A stretch of 64,000 nt of DNA, from the NCBI GenBank assembly GCA_038205395.1, contig JBBRBX010000006.1:1-64000 (forward strand). The letters are read 5' to 3'. A program made the translations under genes and the position numbers. The DNA comes from Fredericiella sp038205395. Lineage in GTDB: Bacteria > Chloroflexota > Anaerolineae > Caldilineales > Caldilineaceae. How positions within the stretch are numbered: position 1 is the stretch's first letter; the number at the start of each line of letters is the position of its first letter. Under the pieces are notes generated by a model, which was not told where the DNA came from, searched no databases, and saw only the letters and a list, made by a program, of their open reading frames with translations. This document shows positions 44,245 through 53,208 of the stretch, piece by piece.

Positions 44245-47200
44245 GTGATTGACCCCACTAACCGGCAGGCTGCCCAAGCCGATTATAACGCCGACCAGAT
44301 TCAGGTTCTTGAAGGCTTGGAAGCTGTCCGCCGCCGCCCCGGTATGTATATCGGCGGCACCGACGCCAAGGCCCTGCACCATATGGTGTATGAAGTGGTC
44401 GACAACTCGATTGACGAAGCGATGCAGGGGCGCTGCGACCGCATCTGCATCACCATTCATAAAGATGACAGCGTCAGCGTCGATGACAACGGCGCCGGCA
44501 TCCCGGTGGATATTCAGAAGCAGACCGGTCTGCCCGCCATCACGGTAGTCATGACCAAGCTGCACGCCGGCGGCAAGTTCGGCGGCGGCGGCTACAAGGT
44601 CTCCGGCGGTCTGCATGGCGTCGGCGTCAGCGCGGTCAACGCCCTCAGCATGTGGATGGAGACCAAGGTGCGGCGCAACGGCAAAGTCTACCGCCAACGC
44701 TTTGAGCGCGGCGTGCCGGTGTCGGGGGTGGATATCATCGGCGAGTGCGACCCCGACGACACCGGGACGACGCAGACCTTTATGCGCGATGACACCATTT
44801 TTCAGGTGCTCGAATACAACTGGCATACGCTGGTGACCCGTTTCCGCGAGATGGCGTTTCTCACGCGTGGGATCGACCTCTACTTTGTGGACGAACGGCC
44901 CGAACAGCAGCGCGAGATGAACTTCCACTTTGAAGGCGGCGTCAAGTCGTTTGTGCGCTATCTCAACAAAAACCGGCAGGTGATTCACGAACCGATCTAT
45001 ATCGAAATGGAGGTGGAGACGACGCAGGTCGAGGCCGCCATCCAGTACACCGATGCCTTTACCGAGTCGGTTTTTGCCTTTGCCAACACCATCAACACCC
45101 CCGACGGCGGCACGCATCTGACCGGTCTGCGCACGGCCGTTACGCGCATGATCAACGACTATGCGCGCAAGCAGGGGCTGATCAAGGAGAAGGAAGAAAA
45201 CTTCTCCGGCGACGACACGCGCCAGGGGATGACGGCCATCATCAGCGTTAAGGTGGTGGAGCCGCAGTTTGAAGGGCAGAACAAGCTCAAGCTGCTCAAC
45301 AACGAAGTTCGCTACCATGTCGAGCAGGCGGTGGCGGAAGCGATGGGGCGCTGGACGGAAGAAAACCCACGCGATGGGCGCTTAATTGTGGAGAAATGCC
45401 GCACCGCCTTCCGCGCGCGCGAGGCTGCCAAAAAGGCGCGCGACCTGGTGATCCGCAAGAGCGCCCTGGAAAGCCTGACCTTGCCTGGCAAGCTGGCCGA
45501 CTGCTCCAACCGCAATCCTGCCGACTGTGAGATTTACATTGTCGAGGGTGACAGCGCCGGCGGCACCGCCAAGCAGGGCCGCGACCGCCGCTTCCAGGCG
45601 ATCCTGCCCCTGCGCGGCAAGATTCTCAACATCGAAAAGACCAGCCTCGACAAAGCCCTCGCCAACAAAGAGATTCAGGCACTGATCACCGCCCTGGGCA
45701 CCAACATCGGCGAAAGTTTTGACCTAAAGGGTCTTCGTTATCATAAGATCGTGTTGATGAGTGTAGATGCGGAGGAAACCTGTTTTGTGCGCGACCCTGC
45801 CGGCAGCGTGCGCCAGGTTAAGATTGGTGACTTTATCGATGCGCGGCTGGAAGCAGGTCAGGATGTGGCGCAGTACCAGGTGCTCTGCTTTGACCAGGAA
45901 AGCCATACGACTGAATTCAAGCCGATAGACAGTGTCATACGCCATGGCGTCTGCGAGCCGCTGTACGAGATTCGCACAGCCTATGGCCGCAGCGTGCGCG
46001 TCACGGCCTCGCACAGCGTCTTCACCTATGAAGATGGCCAGGTCATCCTCAAACGCGGCGACGCCATACGTGAGGGAGACTTGGTTGTGGCCCCTGCGCA
46101 CCTGCCGCTGGCCCAGCGCGAGACGCAGACTGAGATGCAGGGGAGTAGTGGGAGGCGTATCGATCTGCTGGCGGAATTGCTGGCGCATCGCGCGCAATTG
46201 AGCAGCGATGTAATCTTGTGGGGCGCAGACATCGAGCGGCTGCTGCAGGCGCGTGTGCTTGACGAACATGCCGCTGACGAGACCCTAATTGCAGCGCGCG
46301 TGACGATTCCCGCCGCAGTGGGCGAGGCACTGGCGGCACGACGACGCAGCTTGCAGTTGAGCCAGGATACCGTCTGCGCGGGCGTCGGCGTCAAGCAGCC
46401 AGTGACTTTCTACGGTTGGGAAAAAGGCGAAAACCGCCCCACCGTCGAGCATTTCACCCGCTACCTCGATCTACTGCAGTTGGATCGCCAAGAATGGCTG
46501 GCACAGGTGGAGGTTGGCGGTTCACGCTTGGAGCAGACATGGCAGCGCCAGTACAACGGTTCCGGCCATAACCGGGTCAAGCCGTGGCTGCGGCTCAAGG
46601 AACTGCGACAGCAGGAAATTGGCCGGCTTAACGGCGTCAAGCTGGCGCCGGAGCACTATGCCGACCGCGCCGTCTACCGTTATCTGCCAGTGAACGACCA
46701 GTTGATGACACTGCTGGGCTTCTTCTTGGCCGAAGGGTCGCTCAGCCAGCGCGGCGGTATCCGTCTGGCCTTTGGCCGTCGCAACCAGGGTTGGCTGCCG
46801 GAAATACGTCAGGCGTTTGTAGACGTGTTTGGCGTCGAGCCAGTCCTCTACCGCGGCGCAAATGGTCGAGCCGATGAACTGCGAGTAGTGCACAGTGTGG
46901 TGGCGGCAGCCTTCCGCTTTGCCTTTGGTTTTGACGGGGCACGCGCCCACAGCAAACGCATCCCTGATCTAATCTATAATGTCACACCAGATCTGCAAAA
47001 GGCGTTTCTGCGTGGTTACCTGCTGGGCGACGGCACGGTGAACAAGAACAACTTATCATGGACGACAGTTTCGCCGCAGCTTGCCAGCGGGCTGATGTAC
47101 CTGCTGCTGGCGCACGGTGTGACTGCTTCGCTGCATATGCGCGAGCCGTCTGCACCCAGCCAACAGCTTGTGCGCGGCCAGCCGATTATTGGGCGCTACT

Positions 47201-47916
47201 CGGTTCATACGGTTACAGTCAGCAGCGGCGACGATCTGCGCCGGTTGGAAATGGTCTGGCGCGACCATCCCAACGCGTCCAAGCTGGCGGCTTCCTTGCA
47301 AAGCGGGCGGCGCGGCGGCTACAATCAGAAATATGTGCCGATTGACGGCGATCTGGTCGGTTTGCCGGTGCGTTCGGTGCGCCAGGTGGAGGCCAGCAAC
47401 GGGATGGTTTATGACTTCTCGGTGCGTGACCACGAGAATTTTATCTGCGGCAGCGGCGGCTTGTGTGCGCACAATACAGATGCTGACGTGGACGGCAGCC
47501 ACATCCGCACCCTGCTGTTAACTTTCTTCTACCGCTACATGGAATCTCTCGTCGCCAACGGCCATCTCTACATTGCCCAGCCGCCGCTCTACCGCGTCTC
47601 GTCCACGCGCCAGGAAAACGGCAAGAACAAAAAGGCGGTAGAGTATGTCTATGACGACAAAGCGCTGGAAGCCATGCGCAAAGAGTTGGGCGAAGTCAAC
47701 GTCAAGATCGAGCAGCGCTACAAAGGTTTGGGCGAGATGAACGAAGTGCAGTTGTGGGACACGACCATGAATCCCGCCAACCGCACCGTGCTGCGCGTCA
47801 ACATCGACGACGCCGCCGAAGCCGACCGCACCTTTGACATGCTCATGGGCAGCAACGTCCCTCCCCGCCGTCGCTTTATTCAGACCCACGCCAACCAGGC
47901 GCGGTTGGATATTTAA
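44245..47916 (+). CDS. gyrB: DNA gyrase subunit B precursor containing an intein
   Basis: The 1223-residue product is a complete type II topoisomerase B subunit interrupted by a protein intron. GHKL ATPase motifs (EVVDNSIDEA, DDNGAGIPVD, GLHGVGVSAVNALS) and EGDSAGGTAKQGRDR of the TOPRIM domain are canonical. At residue 506 RYHKIVLM breaks off and resumes at 1078 with TDADVDGSHIRTLLLTFFYR, which contains the metal-binding DxD. Removing residues 506-1077 restores a standard GyrB of 651 residues ending TTMNPANRTVL...QTHANQARLDI. GTG start with AGGAGG eight bases upstream. A short hairpin ACCCGT-CA-ACGGGT at about 44207-44220 precedes the ribosome site. Confidence 0.96.
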   Translation: MIDPTNRQAAQADYNADQIQVLEGLEAVRRRPGMYIGGTDAKALHHMVYEVVDNSIDEAMQGRCDRICITIHKDDSVSVDDNGAGIPVDIQKQTGLPAITVVMTKLHAGGKFGGGGYKVSGGLHGVGVSAVNALSMWMETKVRRNGKVYRQRFERGVPVSGVDIIGECDPDDTGTTQTFMRDDTIFQVLEYNWHTLVTRFREMAFLTRGIDLYFVDERPEQQREMNFHFEGGVKSFVRYLNKNRQVIHEPIYIEMEVETTQVEAAIQYTDAFTESVFAFANTINTPDGGTHLTGLRTAVTRMINDYARKQGLIKEKEENFSGDDTRQGMTAIISVKVVEPQFEGQNKLKLLNNEVRYHVEQAVAEAMGRWTEENPRDGRLIVEKCRTAFRAREAAKKARDLVIRKSALESLTLPGKLADCSNRNPADCEIYIVEGDSAGGTAKQGRDRRFQAILPLRGKILNIEKTSLDKALANKEIQALITALGTNIGESFDLKGLRYHKIVLMSVDAEETCFVRDPAGSVRQVKIGDFIDARLEAGQDVAQYQVLCFDQESHTTEFKPIDSVIRHGVCEPLYEIRTAYGRSVRVTASHSVFTYEDGQVILKRGDAIREGDLVVAPAHLPLAQRETQTEMQGSSGRRIDLLAELLAHRAQLSSDVILWGADIERLLQARVLDEHAADETLIAARVTIPAAVGEALAARRRSLQLSQDTVCAGVGVKQPVTFYGWEKGENRPTVEHFTRYLDLLQLDRQEWLAQVEVGGSRLEQTWQRQYNGSGHNRVKPWLRLKELRQQEIGRLNGVKLAPEHYADRAVYRYLPVNDQLMTLLGFFLAEGSLSQRGGIRLAFGRRNQGWLPEIRQAFVDVFGVEPVLYRGANGRADELRVVHSVVAAAFRFAFGFDGARAHSKRIPDLIYNVTPDLQKAFLRGYLLGDGTVNKNNLSWTTVSPQLASGLMYLLLAHGVTASLHMREPSAPSQQLVRGQPIIGRYSVHTVTVSSGDDLRRLEMVWRDHPNASKLAASLQSGRRGGYNQKYVPIDGDLVGLPVRSVRQVEASNGMVYDFSVRDHENFICGSGGLCAHNTDADVDGSHIRTLLLTFFYRYMESLVANGHLYIAQPPLYRVSSTRQENGKNKKAVEYVYDDKALEAMRKELGEVNVKIEQRYKGLGEMNEVQLWDTTMNPANRTVLRVNIDDAAEADRTFDMLMGSNVPPRRRFIQTHANQARLDI
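45760..47475 (+). other. GyrB intein (572 residues) with LAGLIDADG endonuclease and HTH domain
   Basis: Residues 506-1077 of the precursor. The intein begins with Ser506 directly after extein RYHKIVLM and ends LCAHN before Thr1078, which gives the usual Ser nucleophile at position 1, His-Asn at the end and a Thr +1 nucleophile. Block B is TASH (587-590). Two LAGLIDADG-type motifs, LLGFFLAEGS (823-832) and FLRGYLLGDG (921-930), mark a DOD homing endonuclease. Between splicing block B and the endonuclease lies an XRE-like helix-turn-helix (about 695-745, LSQDTVCAGVGVKQPVTFYG then WEKGENRPT). Insertion is exactly at the TOPRIM TDADVDG motif. All catalytic residues needed for splicing appear present. 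Confidence 0.93.
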
Positions 47917-47937
47917 CCGGCAACCTCCAGCAAACAT

Positions 47938-47983
47938 TCTTCACTGTCCACCTGCACACAGATGTGCAAGTGGACAGTGAAGA
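47938..47983. terminator. Strong stem-loop downstream of gyrB
   Basis: TCTTCACTGTCCAC (47938-47951) pairs perfectly with 47970-47983, and TGCACA (47953-47958) with TGTGCA (47963-47968), giving 20 pairs with one mismatch and a 4-base loop. No T-run follows, so it may be a factor-assisted terminator or mRNA stabiliser. Nothing else is recognised between 47917 and 48165. Confidence 0.55.
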
Positions 47984-48165
47984 TGAACAAACATCGACTT
48001 GGCCGCTGACGTGTGGTATATTCCTCGGCGGAGGAGCGTCGCTTCTACCGCACGACAGCCCTCCGCACAATCAAGTTGATCCAAGATGTATCGATCGTTT
48101 GACGCTTTACATCCATCCATAACCCATAGGTAACTTTATCCATCTGCAAGAAAAGGAGAATATCG

Positions 48166-49857
48166 ATGCGGAAACAATTGTGGTACGTGCTGGCGCTGGC
48201 CTTGGTGCTGGTGCTGGCCGCAGGCTGTACGGCGGCCCCGGCGGCGGCGCCCCAAGCCGGCGCAGACGCGGGCAGCGATACGGCAGCCGCCGCGCCGGCC
48301 GGCACGCCCATCACCGTGCGCGTCTCGACCGTCTCGGAGCCGACGACGCTCGACCCCAACCTGGCTGAAGACTTCTATTCGATCACACCGATCGAGCAGT
48401 TGTTCCTGGGGCTGACCAACCTCAACAACGAGACCGGCGACGTCGAGCCGGAGCTGGCTGAAAGCTGGACGGTTTCGGATGACGGGCTGGTCTGGACATT
48501 CAACATGCGCCAGGATGCAGTGTGGAGCGACGGCACACCAGTGACCGCCAATGATGTGGAATACAGCGTCAAGCGCGCCATCAAGCCCGAAACCGCCTCG
48601 CCCTACGCCTATGTGCTCTATCTGATCAAGAACGCCCAGACCATCAACCAGACGGCCATGCCCACCGACACCTACGACATCGACACCCTCGGCGTCAAGG
48701 CGCTGGATGACTACACGGTCGAGTTTACGCTGGAAGCGCCGGCTGCTTACTTTGAGTCGATCTCCAGCATGTGGACGCTGCGCCCGCTGCCCAGCGCCAT
48801 CATTGAGAAATATGGCGACGCCTGGACTGACCCGGCCAATATCGTCGTCAACGGCCCCTACCTGCTCAAGGAATGGAAGCCGAACGAGCAGCTTGTCTTT
48901 GAGAAGAACCCCACTTACTACAACGCCGACCAGGTGCAGATTGACCGCTTCGAGCTGAACATCATCACCGACCAGAACACCGAGTTGGCGCTGTACGAGT
49001 CGGGTGATCTGGATGTGGCCGGCGAAAACGCTGCGTCGCTGCCCATCGAGGCGCTGACCCGCATCCGTGACGACGCCAGGCTGAGCGCCGAACTGCACGA
49101 AGGGCCGCGCGCCTCCACGACCTATGTCGGCTTCACGATGACCAAGCCGCCCTTTGACAACGTGCTCGTGCGCCAGGCTTTCTCCGCCGCCATCGACCGC
49201 GAGACGATGGTGCGGGATGTGGTCGGTTCCGGCGTGCCGGCGACGCAGTTTGCGCCCCAGGGCATCTTTGGCGCCCCCGACCCTGAAATCGGCATCGGCT
49301 ATGACCCTGAGCAGGCCAAGGCCTGGCTGGCCGAAGCGGGCTACCCTGACGGCGAAGGCTTCCCCACCGTGACCTATCGCTACTTCTCCAACACGTTGGA
49401 AGAGGCCTTGGCCCAGGCTCTGCAGGCGATGTGGGCGGAAACCCTCAACGTCAACGTGGAACTGGAGTCGATGGAGTTCCCGGCCTTCTTGGCCAGCACC
49501 GCCTCCACCGTGCCGGTCGAGGAAATGCCGGAGATGTGGCGTCTCGGCTGGGGCGCCGACTACCCGGATGAAAACAACTGGGTGTACGAGGTCTTCCACT
49601 GCACCGACAGCCAGAATCGCCCGCGCGCAACCTGCACGCAGGCGGATGAGCTGGCCAAGGCGGCAGGGCGCGAGACTGACTCAGCCAAGCGCATCGAGAT
49701 GTATCGCCAGGTCGAGCAGATGATGTTTGCCGACGAAGTGCGTGTGGCCCCCTACTACCACCGCGGCTTCACGATCCTGACCAGGCCGAACATCGAGCGT
49801 GCCTACCCCACCTTTGCCCCGGTCAACTGGGATACGTGGAAGGTTACTGAGCAGTAA
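48166..49857 (+). CDS. Peptide-type ABC transporter substrate-binding lipoprotein (family 5)
   Basis: A 563-residue DppA/OppA-like lipoprotein: signal LALVLVLAAGC with lipobox LAAGC, then an Ala-rich linker and the family-5 fold (VSEPTTLDPNLAEDFYS, ESWTVSDDGLVWTFNMR, TANDVEYSVKRAI, VNGPYLLKEW, VRQAFSAAIDRETM). It binds oligopeptides or, in some relatives, oligosaccharides. An AAAAGGAGAA site precedes the ATG. A long inverted repeat separates it from the two permease genes. No OppD/OppF ATPase genes are in the window. Confidence 0.92.
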   Translation: MRKQLWYVLALALVLVLAAGCTAAPAAAPQAGADAGSDTAAAAPAGTPITVRVSTVSEPTTLDPNLAEDFYSITPIEQLFLGLTNLNNETGDVEPELAESWTVSDDGLVWTFNMRQDAVWSDGTPVTANDVEYSVKRAIKPETASPYAYVLYLIKNAQTINQTAMPTDTYDIDTLGVKALDDYTVEFTLEAPAAYFESISSMWTLRPLPSAIIEKYGDAWTDPANIVVNGPYLLKEWKPNEQLVFEKNPTYYNADQVQIDRFELNIITDQNTELALYESGDLDVAGENAASLPIEALTRIRDDARLSAELHEGPRASTTYVGFTMTKPPFDNVLVRQAFSAAIDRETMVRDVVGSGVPATQFAPQGIFGAPDPEIGIGYDPEQAKAWLAEAGYPDGEGFPTVTYRYFSNTLEEALAQALQAMWAETLNVNVELESMEFPAFLASTASTVPVEEMPEMWRLGWGADYPDENNWVYEVFHCTDSQNRPRATCTQADELAKAAGRETDSAKRIEMYRQVEQMMFADEVRVAPYYHRGFTILTRPNIERAYPTFAPVNWDTWKVTEQ

Positions 49858-49872
49858 TAAGAGGATGGAGAC

Positions 49873-49976
49873 TTTAACGCAGAGGCGCTGAGAATACGCA
49901 GAGTTCGCAGAGAAAAGAGGAGAAGATTTTCTCTTTCTCTGTGAACTCTGCGAAACCTCTGCGCCTCTGCGTTAAA
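49873..49976. repeat. About 42-bp near-perfect inverted repeat between binding-protein and permease genes
   Basis: The arm starting TTTAACGCAGAGGCGCTGAG at 49873 is mirrored by 49931-49976 (…CTCTGCGCCTCTGCGTTAAA) with only a few mismatches and a short A/T-rich centre. Both arms are made of the repeating word CGCAGAG. Sequences of this kind occur as dispersed intergenic elements in many bacterial genomes. It may also act as a transcription attenuator here. Confidence 0.75.
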
Positions 49977-50002
49977 TCTTTTCCCTTTTCAGGACAAAAT
50001 TT

Positions 50003-50944
50003 ATGCTGCGTTTGATCATTCGTCGTTTTTTCTGGTTTATCCCCGTTTTTTTTGTCGTCACCGGCATTACGTTCCTCACCATGCACTCGCTGCCGGGCGG
50101 GCCGTTTGATACGGACAAGACTCCGCCGGCGCTGGTCAAGCAGATGGAAAATGCGTTCGGCCTCAACCGCCCGGTCTACGAGCAGTATTTCATCTGGCTC
50201 AAAAATGCGGTGCAGTTGGATTTTGGCCCTTCGCTCAAACAGCGCGGCAAGCCTGTGGCCAGCTTTCTGCTGCCGGGGCTGGCGGTGTCGGCGCAGTTGG
50301 GAACCTTCGCCATGCTCTTTGCGCTCTTGATCGGGCTGCCGGCGGGCATTATTGCTGCGCTCTATCGCGGGCGCTGGCAAGACCGCTCGGCGACGCTGGT
50401 GGCCATCTTGGGCGTATCGGTGCCGCCGATCGTGATGGGGCCGCTGCTCGTCTGGCTCTTTGCGCTGCAGTTGGATTGGCTGCCGGTGGCCCAATGGTCG
50501 TCACTGGACGACGGTCTCCTCCCTTATCTCAGCCATATCATTCTGCCTGCCGTGACGCTGGGGGCGGGGCTGTCGGCTATTATCGCCCGCCTGACGCGCG
50601 CCAGCCTGCTGCAGGTGCTGGGCGAGGATTATATCCGCACGGCGCACGCCAAAGGGCTGGCGCGGCACACCGTCACCATCCGCCACGCCTTGCGCAACGC
50701 ATTGATTCCGGTAGTCACCTATCTGGGGCCGCTGGCCGCCGCCGTGCTGACCGGCTCGCTGGTGGTGGAGCAGATTTTTGCCCTGCCCGGTATGGGGCGC
50801 TATTTTGTCAGCAGCATCACCAGCCGCGACTATCCGATGGTGATGGCGGTCGTGGTGATTTACGCCTTTATTATTGTCTTCGTCAACCTTGTGGTGGACG
50901 TGCTGTATCTCTTTATTGATCCGAGGATTGACCATGCTCACTAG
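50003..50944 (+). CDS. Peptide-type ABC transporter permease (DppB/OppB)
   Basis: A 313-residue permease with the OppB-type start (MLRLIIRRFFWFIPVFFVVT, then TFLTMHSLPGGPFD), TM segments and the EAA-like loop DYIRTAHAKGLARHTVTIRH (about 210-229). GSLVVEQIFALPGMGRYFV is the typical C-terminal family signature. It overlaps the next permease by 11 bases. Confidence 0.93.
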   Translation: MLRLIIRRFFWFIPVFFVVTGITFLTMHSLPGGPFDTDKTPPALVKQMENAFGLNRPVYEQYFIWLKNAVQLDFGPSLKQRGKPVASFLLPGLAVSAQLGTFAMLFALLIGLPAGIIAALYRGRWQDRSATLVAILGVSVPPIVMGPLLVWLFALQLDWLPVAQWSSLDDGLLPYLSHIILPAVTLGAGLSAIIARLTRASLLQVLGEDYIRTAHAKGLARHTVTIRHALRNALIPVVTYLGPLAAAVLTGSLVVEQIFALPGMGRYFVSSITSRDYPMVMAVVVIYAFIIVFVNLVVDVLYLFIDPRIDHAH

Positions 50945-51935
50945 CTCCGCGCAGACGGCTGCCGCCGCGGCGGCGCCGCAGCGCCGCTCCCGCACACTTT
51001 GGCAGGACACGCTGCAGCGTCTCTTCCGCGACCCGGTTGTGGTGATCTGCATCGCGTTTTTGACGCTGCTGATCGTCATCGCCCTCTTTCCCAGCGTTTT
51101 TGCGACGGCCCCTTATGAACAGACCAATTTTCCGGATAAATTTGCCGCACCGGGGGCGATTGCAGCCGGCGGCAAGCTGGAAGGCCATACTTACTGGATG
51201 GGCGCCGACAAGCTGGGCCGCGACATCTACAGCCGCCTCATTTACGGCACGCGCGTGTCGATGGCCGTCGCCTTTTTGGGCGCCGGCATCAGCTTTCTAA
51301 TCGGGTTGAGCTATGGGCTGGTGGCCGGGTACAGCCGCCCGCGCGTCGACAACGTGATGATGCGCATCGTCGACATCATTTACGCCTACCCCACCCTGAT
51401 CCTGATCATCCTGCTGCAGGTCTTTTTGACCGCACTGGCGCAGAAGGACCCGGCGCAGATGGGCGCCGTCGAGCGGCTGCTGGTCGATTTGGACCGCAGC
51501 TCCGGCGGGCTGTTTTTTGTCTTCTTGGCCATTGGCGCCGTCAGTTGGCTCAACATGGCGCGCCTCACGCGCGGCCAGGTGATGCATTACAAGCAGCAGG
51601 AATTTGTGCAGGCCGCCCAGATTGTGGGGGCCAGCAACCGGCGCATCATGGGGCGCCATCTGCTGCCCAACGTCATCGGCCCTTGCATTGTGGCCGAAAC
51701 GCTGGCGATCCCCTCCTACATCTACACCGAAGCCTTTCTCAGTTTTATCGGTCTCGGCGTGCAGCCGCCCATGCCTAGTTGGGGCAGCATGATCTCCGAC
51801 GGCTACGGCGCCCTGCGCACCGCCCCCTGGCTGATCCTCTTCCCTGCCCTGGCCCTCTCGCTGACCATGTTCGCCTTCAACTTCCTCGGCGACGCCGTGC
51901 GCGACGCGCTGGACCCGAAGCTGCGGGATCGGTAG
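50934..51935 (+). CDS. Peptide-type ABC transporter permease (DppC/OppC)
   Basis: A 333-residue permease. The start ATG at 50934 is preferred because it yields the normal N-terminus (LWQDTLQRLFRDPVVVICIA) and a GAGG site is present; the frame is open farther upstream inside the previous gene. HTYWMGADKLGRDIYSRLIY, the loop QEFVQAAQIVGASNRRIMGR and FLSFIGLGVQPPMPSWGSMI are classic. It completes the membrane part of the importer; the ATPases must be encoded elsewhere. Confidence 0.93.
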   Translation: MLTSSAQTAAAAAAPQRRSRTLWQDTLQRLFRDPVVVICIAFLTLLIVIALFPSVFATAPYEQTNFPDKFAAPGAIAAGGKLEGHTYWMGADKLGRDIYSRLIYGTRVSMAVAFLGAGISFLIGLSYGLVAGYSRPRVDNVMMRIVDIIYAYPTLILIILLQVFLTALAQKDPAQMGAVERLLVDLDRSSGGLFFVFLAIGAVSWLNMARLTRGQVMHYKQQEFVQAAQIVGASNRRIMGRHLLPNVIGPCIVAETLAIPSYIYTEAFLSFIGLGVQPPMPSWGSMISDGYGALRTAPWLILFPALALSLTMFAFNFLGDAVRDALDPKLRDR

Positions 51936-51959
51936 GTGGGTAGGTGGCTTTTAGTGTTG

Positions 51960-52961
51960 CTAGGAACAGCCGCAAGAGCGGCGCAGCAGCAGTCGCGAAG
52001 CAATTACTTCTACCTGCGCCGGCGCCGGCTGCGCAGAAAGAGCAGCAAAAAGAATTTCGCAGGCGCGCCGGGCAATATGCTCAATTGGCTGCTGCGTAGT
52101 AGAAAGCGGGGGTGCTGTCAGTTCCATCCAGGGTAGATCATCATAGCCAAAGATCGCCACTTCTTCCGGTATACACACGTCCAGCGTTTGGCAAGCCCGT
52201 AGGATGCCCATTGTAATCGATTGGCTGGTTGCCATCAGAGCATCCACCCCCTGCTCACGGATCAGTGCGCAAGCCAGGTCGTAAGCCGATGAGCCGACAT
52301 AGTCCGTCTCACAGAACAAAGCTGGGTCAAAGCAGTCGTGAGCGGCAAGAGCATCGCGTATTCCTTCCCAGCGCCGGCGGGTGTTCGTACCCTGCAAAGG
52401 CATATGGATCAGCCCGATACGCCGGCGACCGTGGGCAAGGAGATGTGCTGCTGCTGTGCGGCCAATCTCGTAGTTGTCAGTTACTACGCTGGCGATGTCC
52501 GTCACTGCGCGCTCGATGGCAACAACCGGGATGAGCGATGCGGCATAGTGGAGATGAGCAACGACATTGGAATTGGCCGGGCACATGATCAGCCCATCGA
52601 CGCGTTTGGACAGCATGTTCTCGACGATGGTCATTTCAAGGTTGACATCTTCCTCCGTCACCGCCAACAGTGTGGCAAAATCTTGTTCCCGCGCATACTT
52701 TTGCACTAGCCGCACGGAGAGTGGTGTGACAGGGCTGGTGATATTCGTCAGGATCAGCCCAATCGTTCTCGTCTCCTTTACCTTGAGGCTGCGCGCCACC
52801 AGGTTAGGCTGGTAGTTCAACTGTGCTACAGCCTCCAGCACCTGTCGCTTTAGCCGCGGCGCAACAAACTTGTTTTTGTTGTTAATAACCACAGATGCCG
52901 TAGCCACGGAAACACCAGCAAGTTTGGCAACATCAGTGATAGTTACCCGTTTTTGAGCCAT
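51960..52961 (-). CDS. LacI-family transcriptional regulator
   Basis: A 333-residue repressor. The N-terminal helix-turn-helix is VTITDVAKLAGVSVATASVV (about 6-25) with hinge region NYQPNLVARSLKVKETRTIG; the remainder is a periplasmic-binding-protein-like sensor domain (GLIMCPANSN, ATSQSITMGILRAC, IFGYDDLPWMELTAPPLSTT). It is divergent from the aldo/keto reductase and sugar transporter operon and probably represses it through the AAACGTTT palindrome at 53163-53170. The C-terminus ends in RRSCGCS. Confidence 0.93.
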   Translation of the reverse strand: MAQKRVTITDVAKLAGVSVATASVVINNKNKFVAPRLKRQVLEAVAQLNYQPNLVARSLKVKETRTIGLILTNITSPVTPLSVRLVQKYAREQDFATLLAVTEEDVNLEMTIVENMLSKRVDGLIMCPANSNVVAHLHYAASLIPVVAIERAVTDIASVVTDNYEIGRTAAAHLLAHGRRRIGLIHMPLQGTNTRRRWEGIRDALAAHDCFDPALFCETDYVGSSAYDLACALIREQGVDALMATSQSITMGILRACQTLDVCIPEEVAIFGYDDLPWMELTAPPLSTTQQPIEHIARRACEILFAALSAQPAPAQVEVIASRLLLRRSCGCS

Positions 52962-53116
52962 ACGCCGCTCCCTATCCGTGCGCCACAGCGGAGCCGGTTG
53001 ATCTTTCTGTTCCTTGGTTCATCGATAGTTTGGTGTACGCAGTTGCTTTCACCAGTTTAACAGAATTAACGCCGGCGCGTGAGCGAGACCCGCTGTAAAA
53101 AACTTTTTTGTCGCTA

Positions 53117-53173
53117 TTGACTTGGCTGGGTATGTTTGCTATACTCAAAATACCACACAGCGAAACGTTTTTC
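53117..53173 (+). promoter_or_regulatory. Promoter with LacI-type operator for the AKR/ABC operon
   Basis: TTGACT (53117-53122) and TATACT (53140-53145) are spaced by 17 bases. The palindrome AAACGTTT (53163-53170) lies about 15-20 bases after the -10 box, in the initially transcribed region, and has the central CG of LacI-family operators. A repressor bound there would block initiation or early elongation. Confidence 0.7.
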
Positions 53174-53208
53174 TAGATCAACATAAAAAACAGCATAAAG
53201 AGAATCTG

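Noticed and set aside
44245..47916. GyrB as a fusion with a regulatory or nuclease domain.
   Set aside because: Excision between M505 and T1078 restores a perfect GyrB sequence, and intein splicing motifs are present at both edges.
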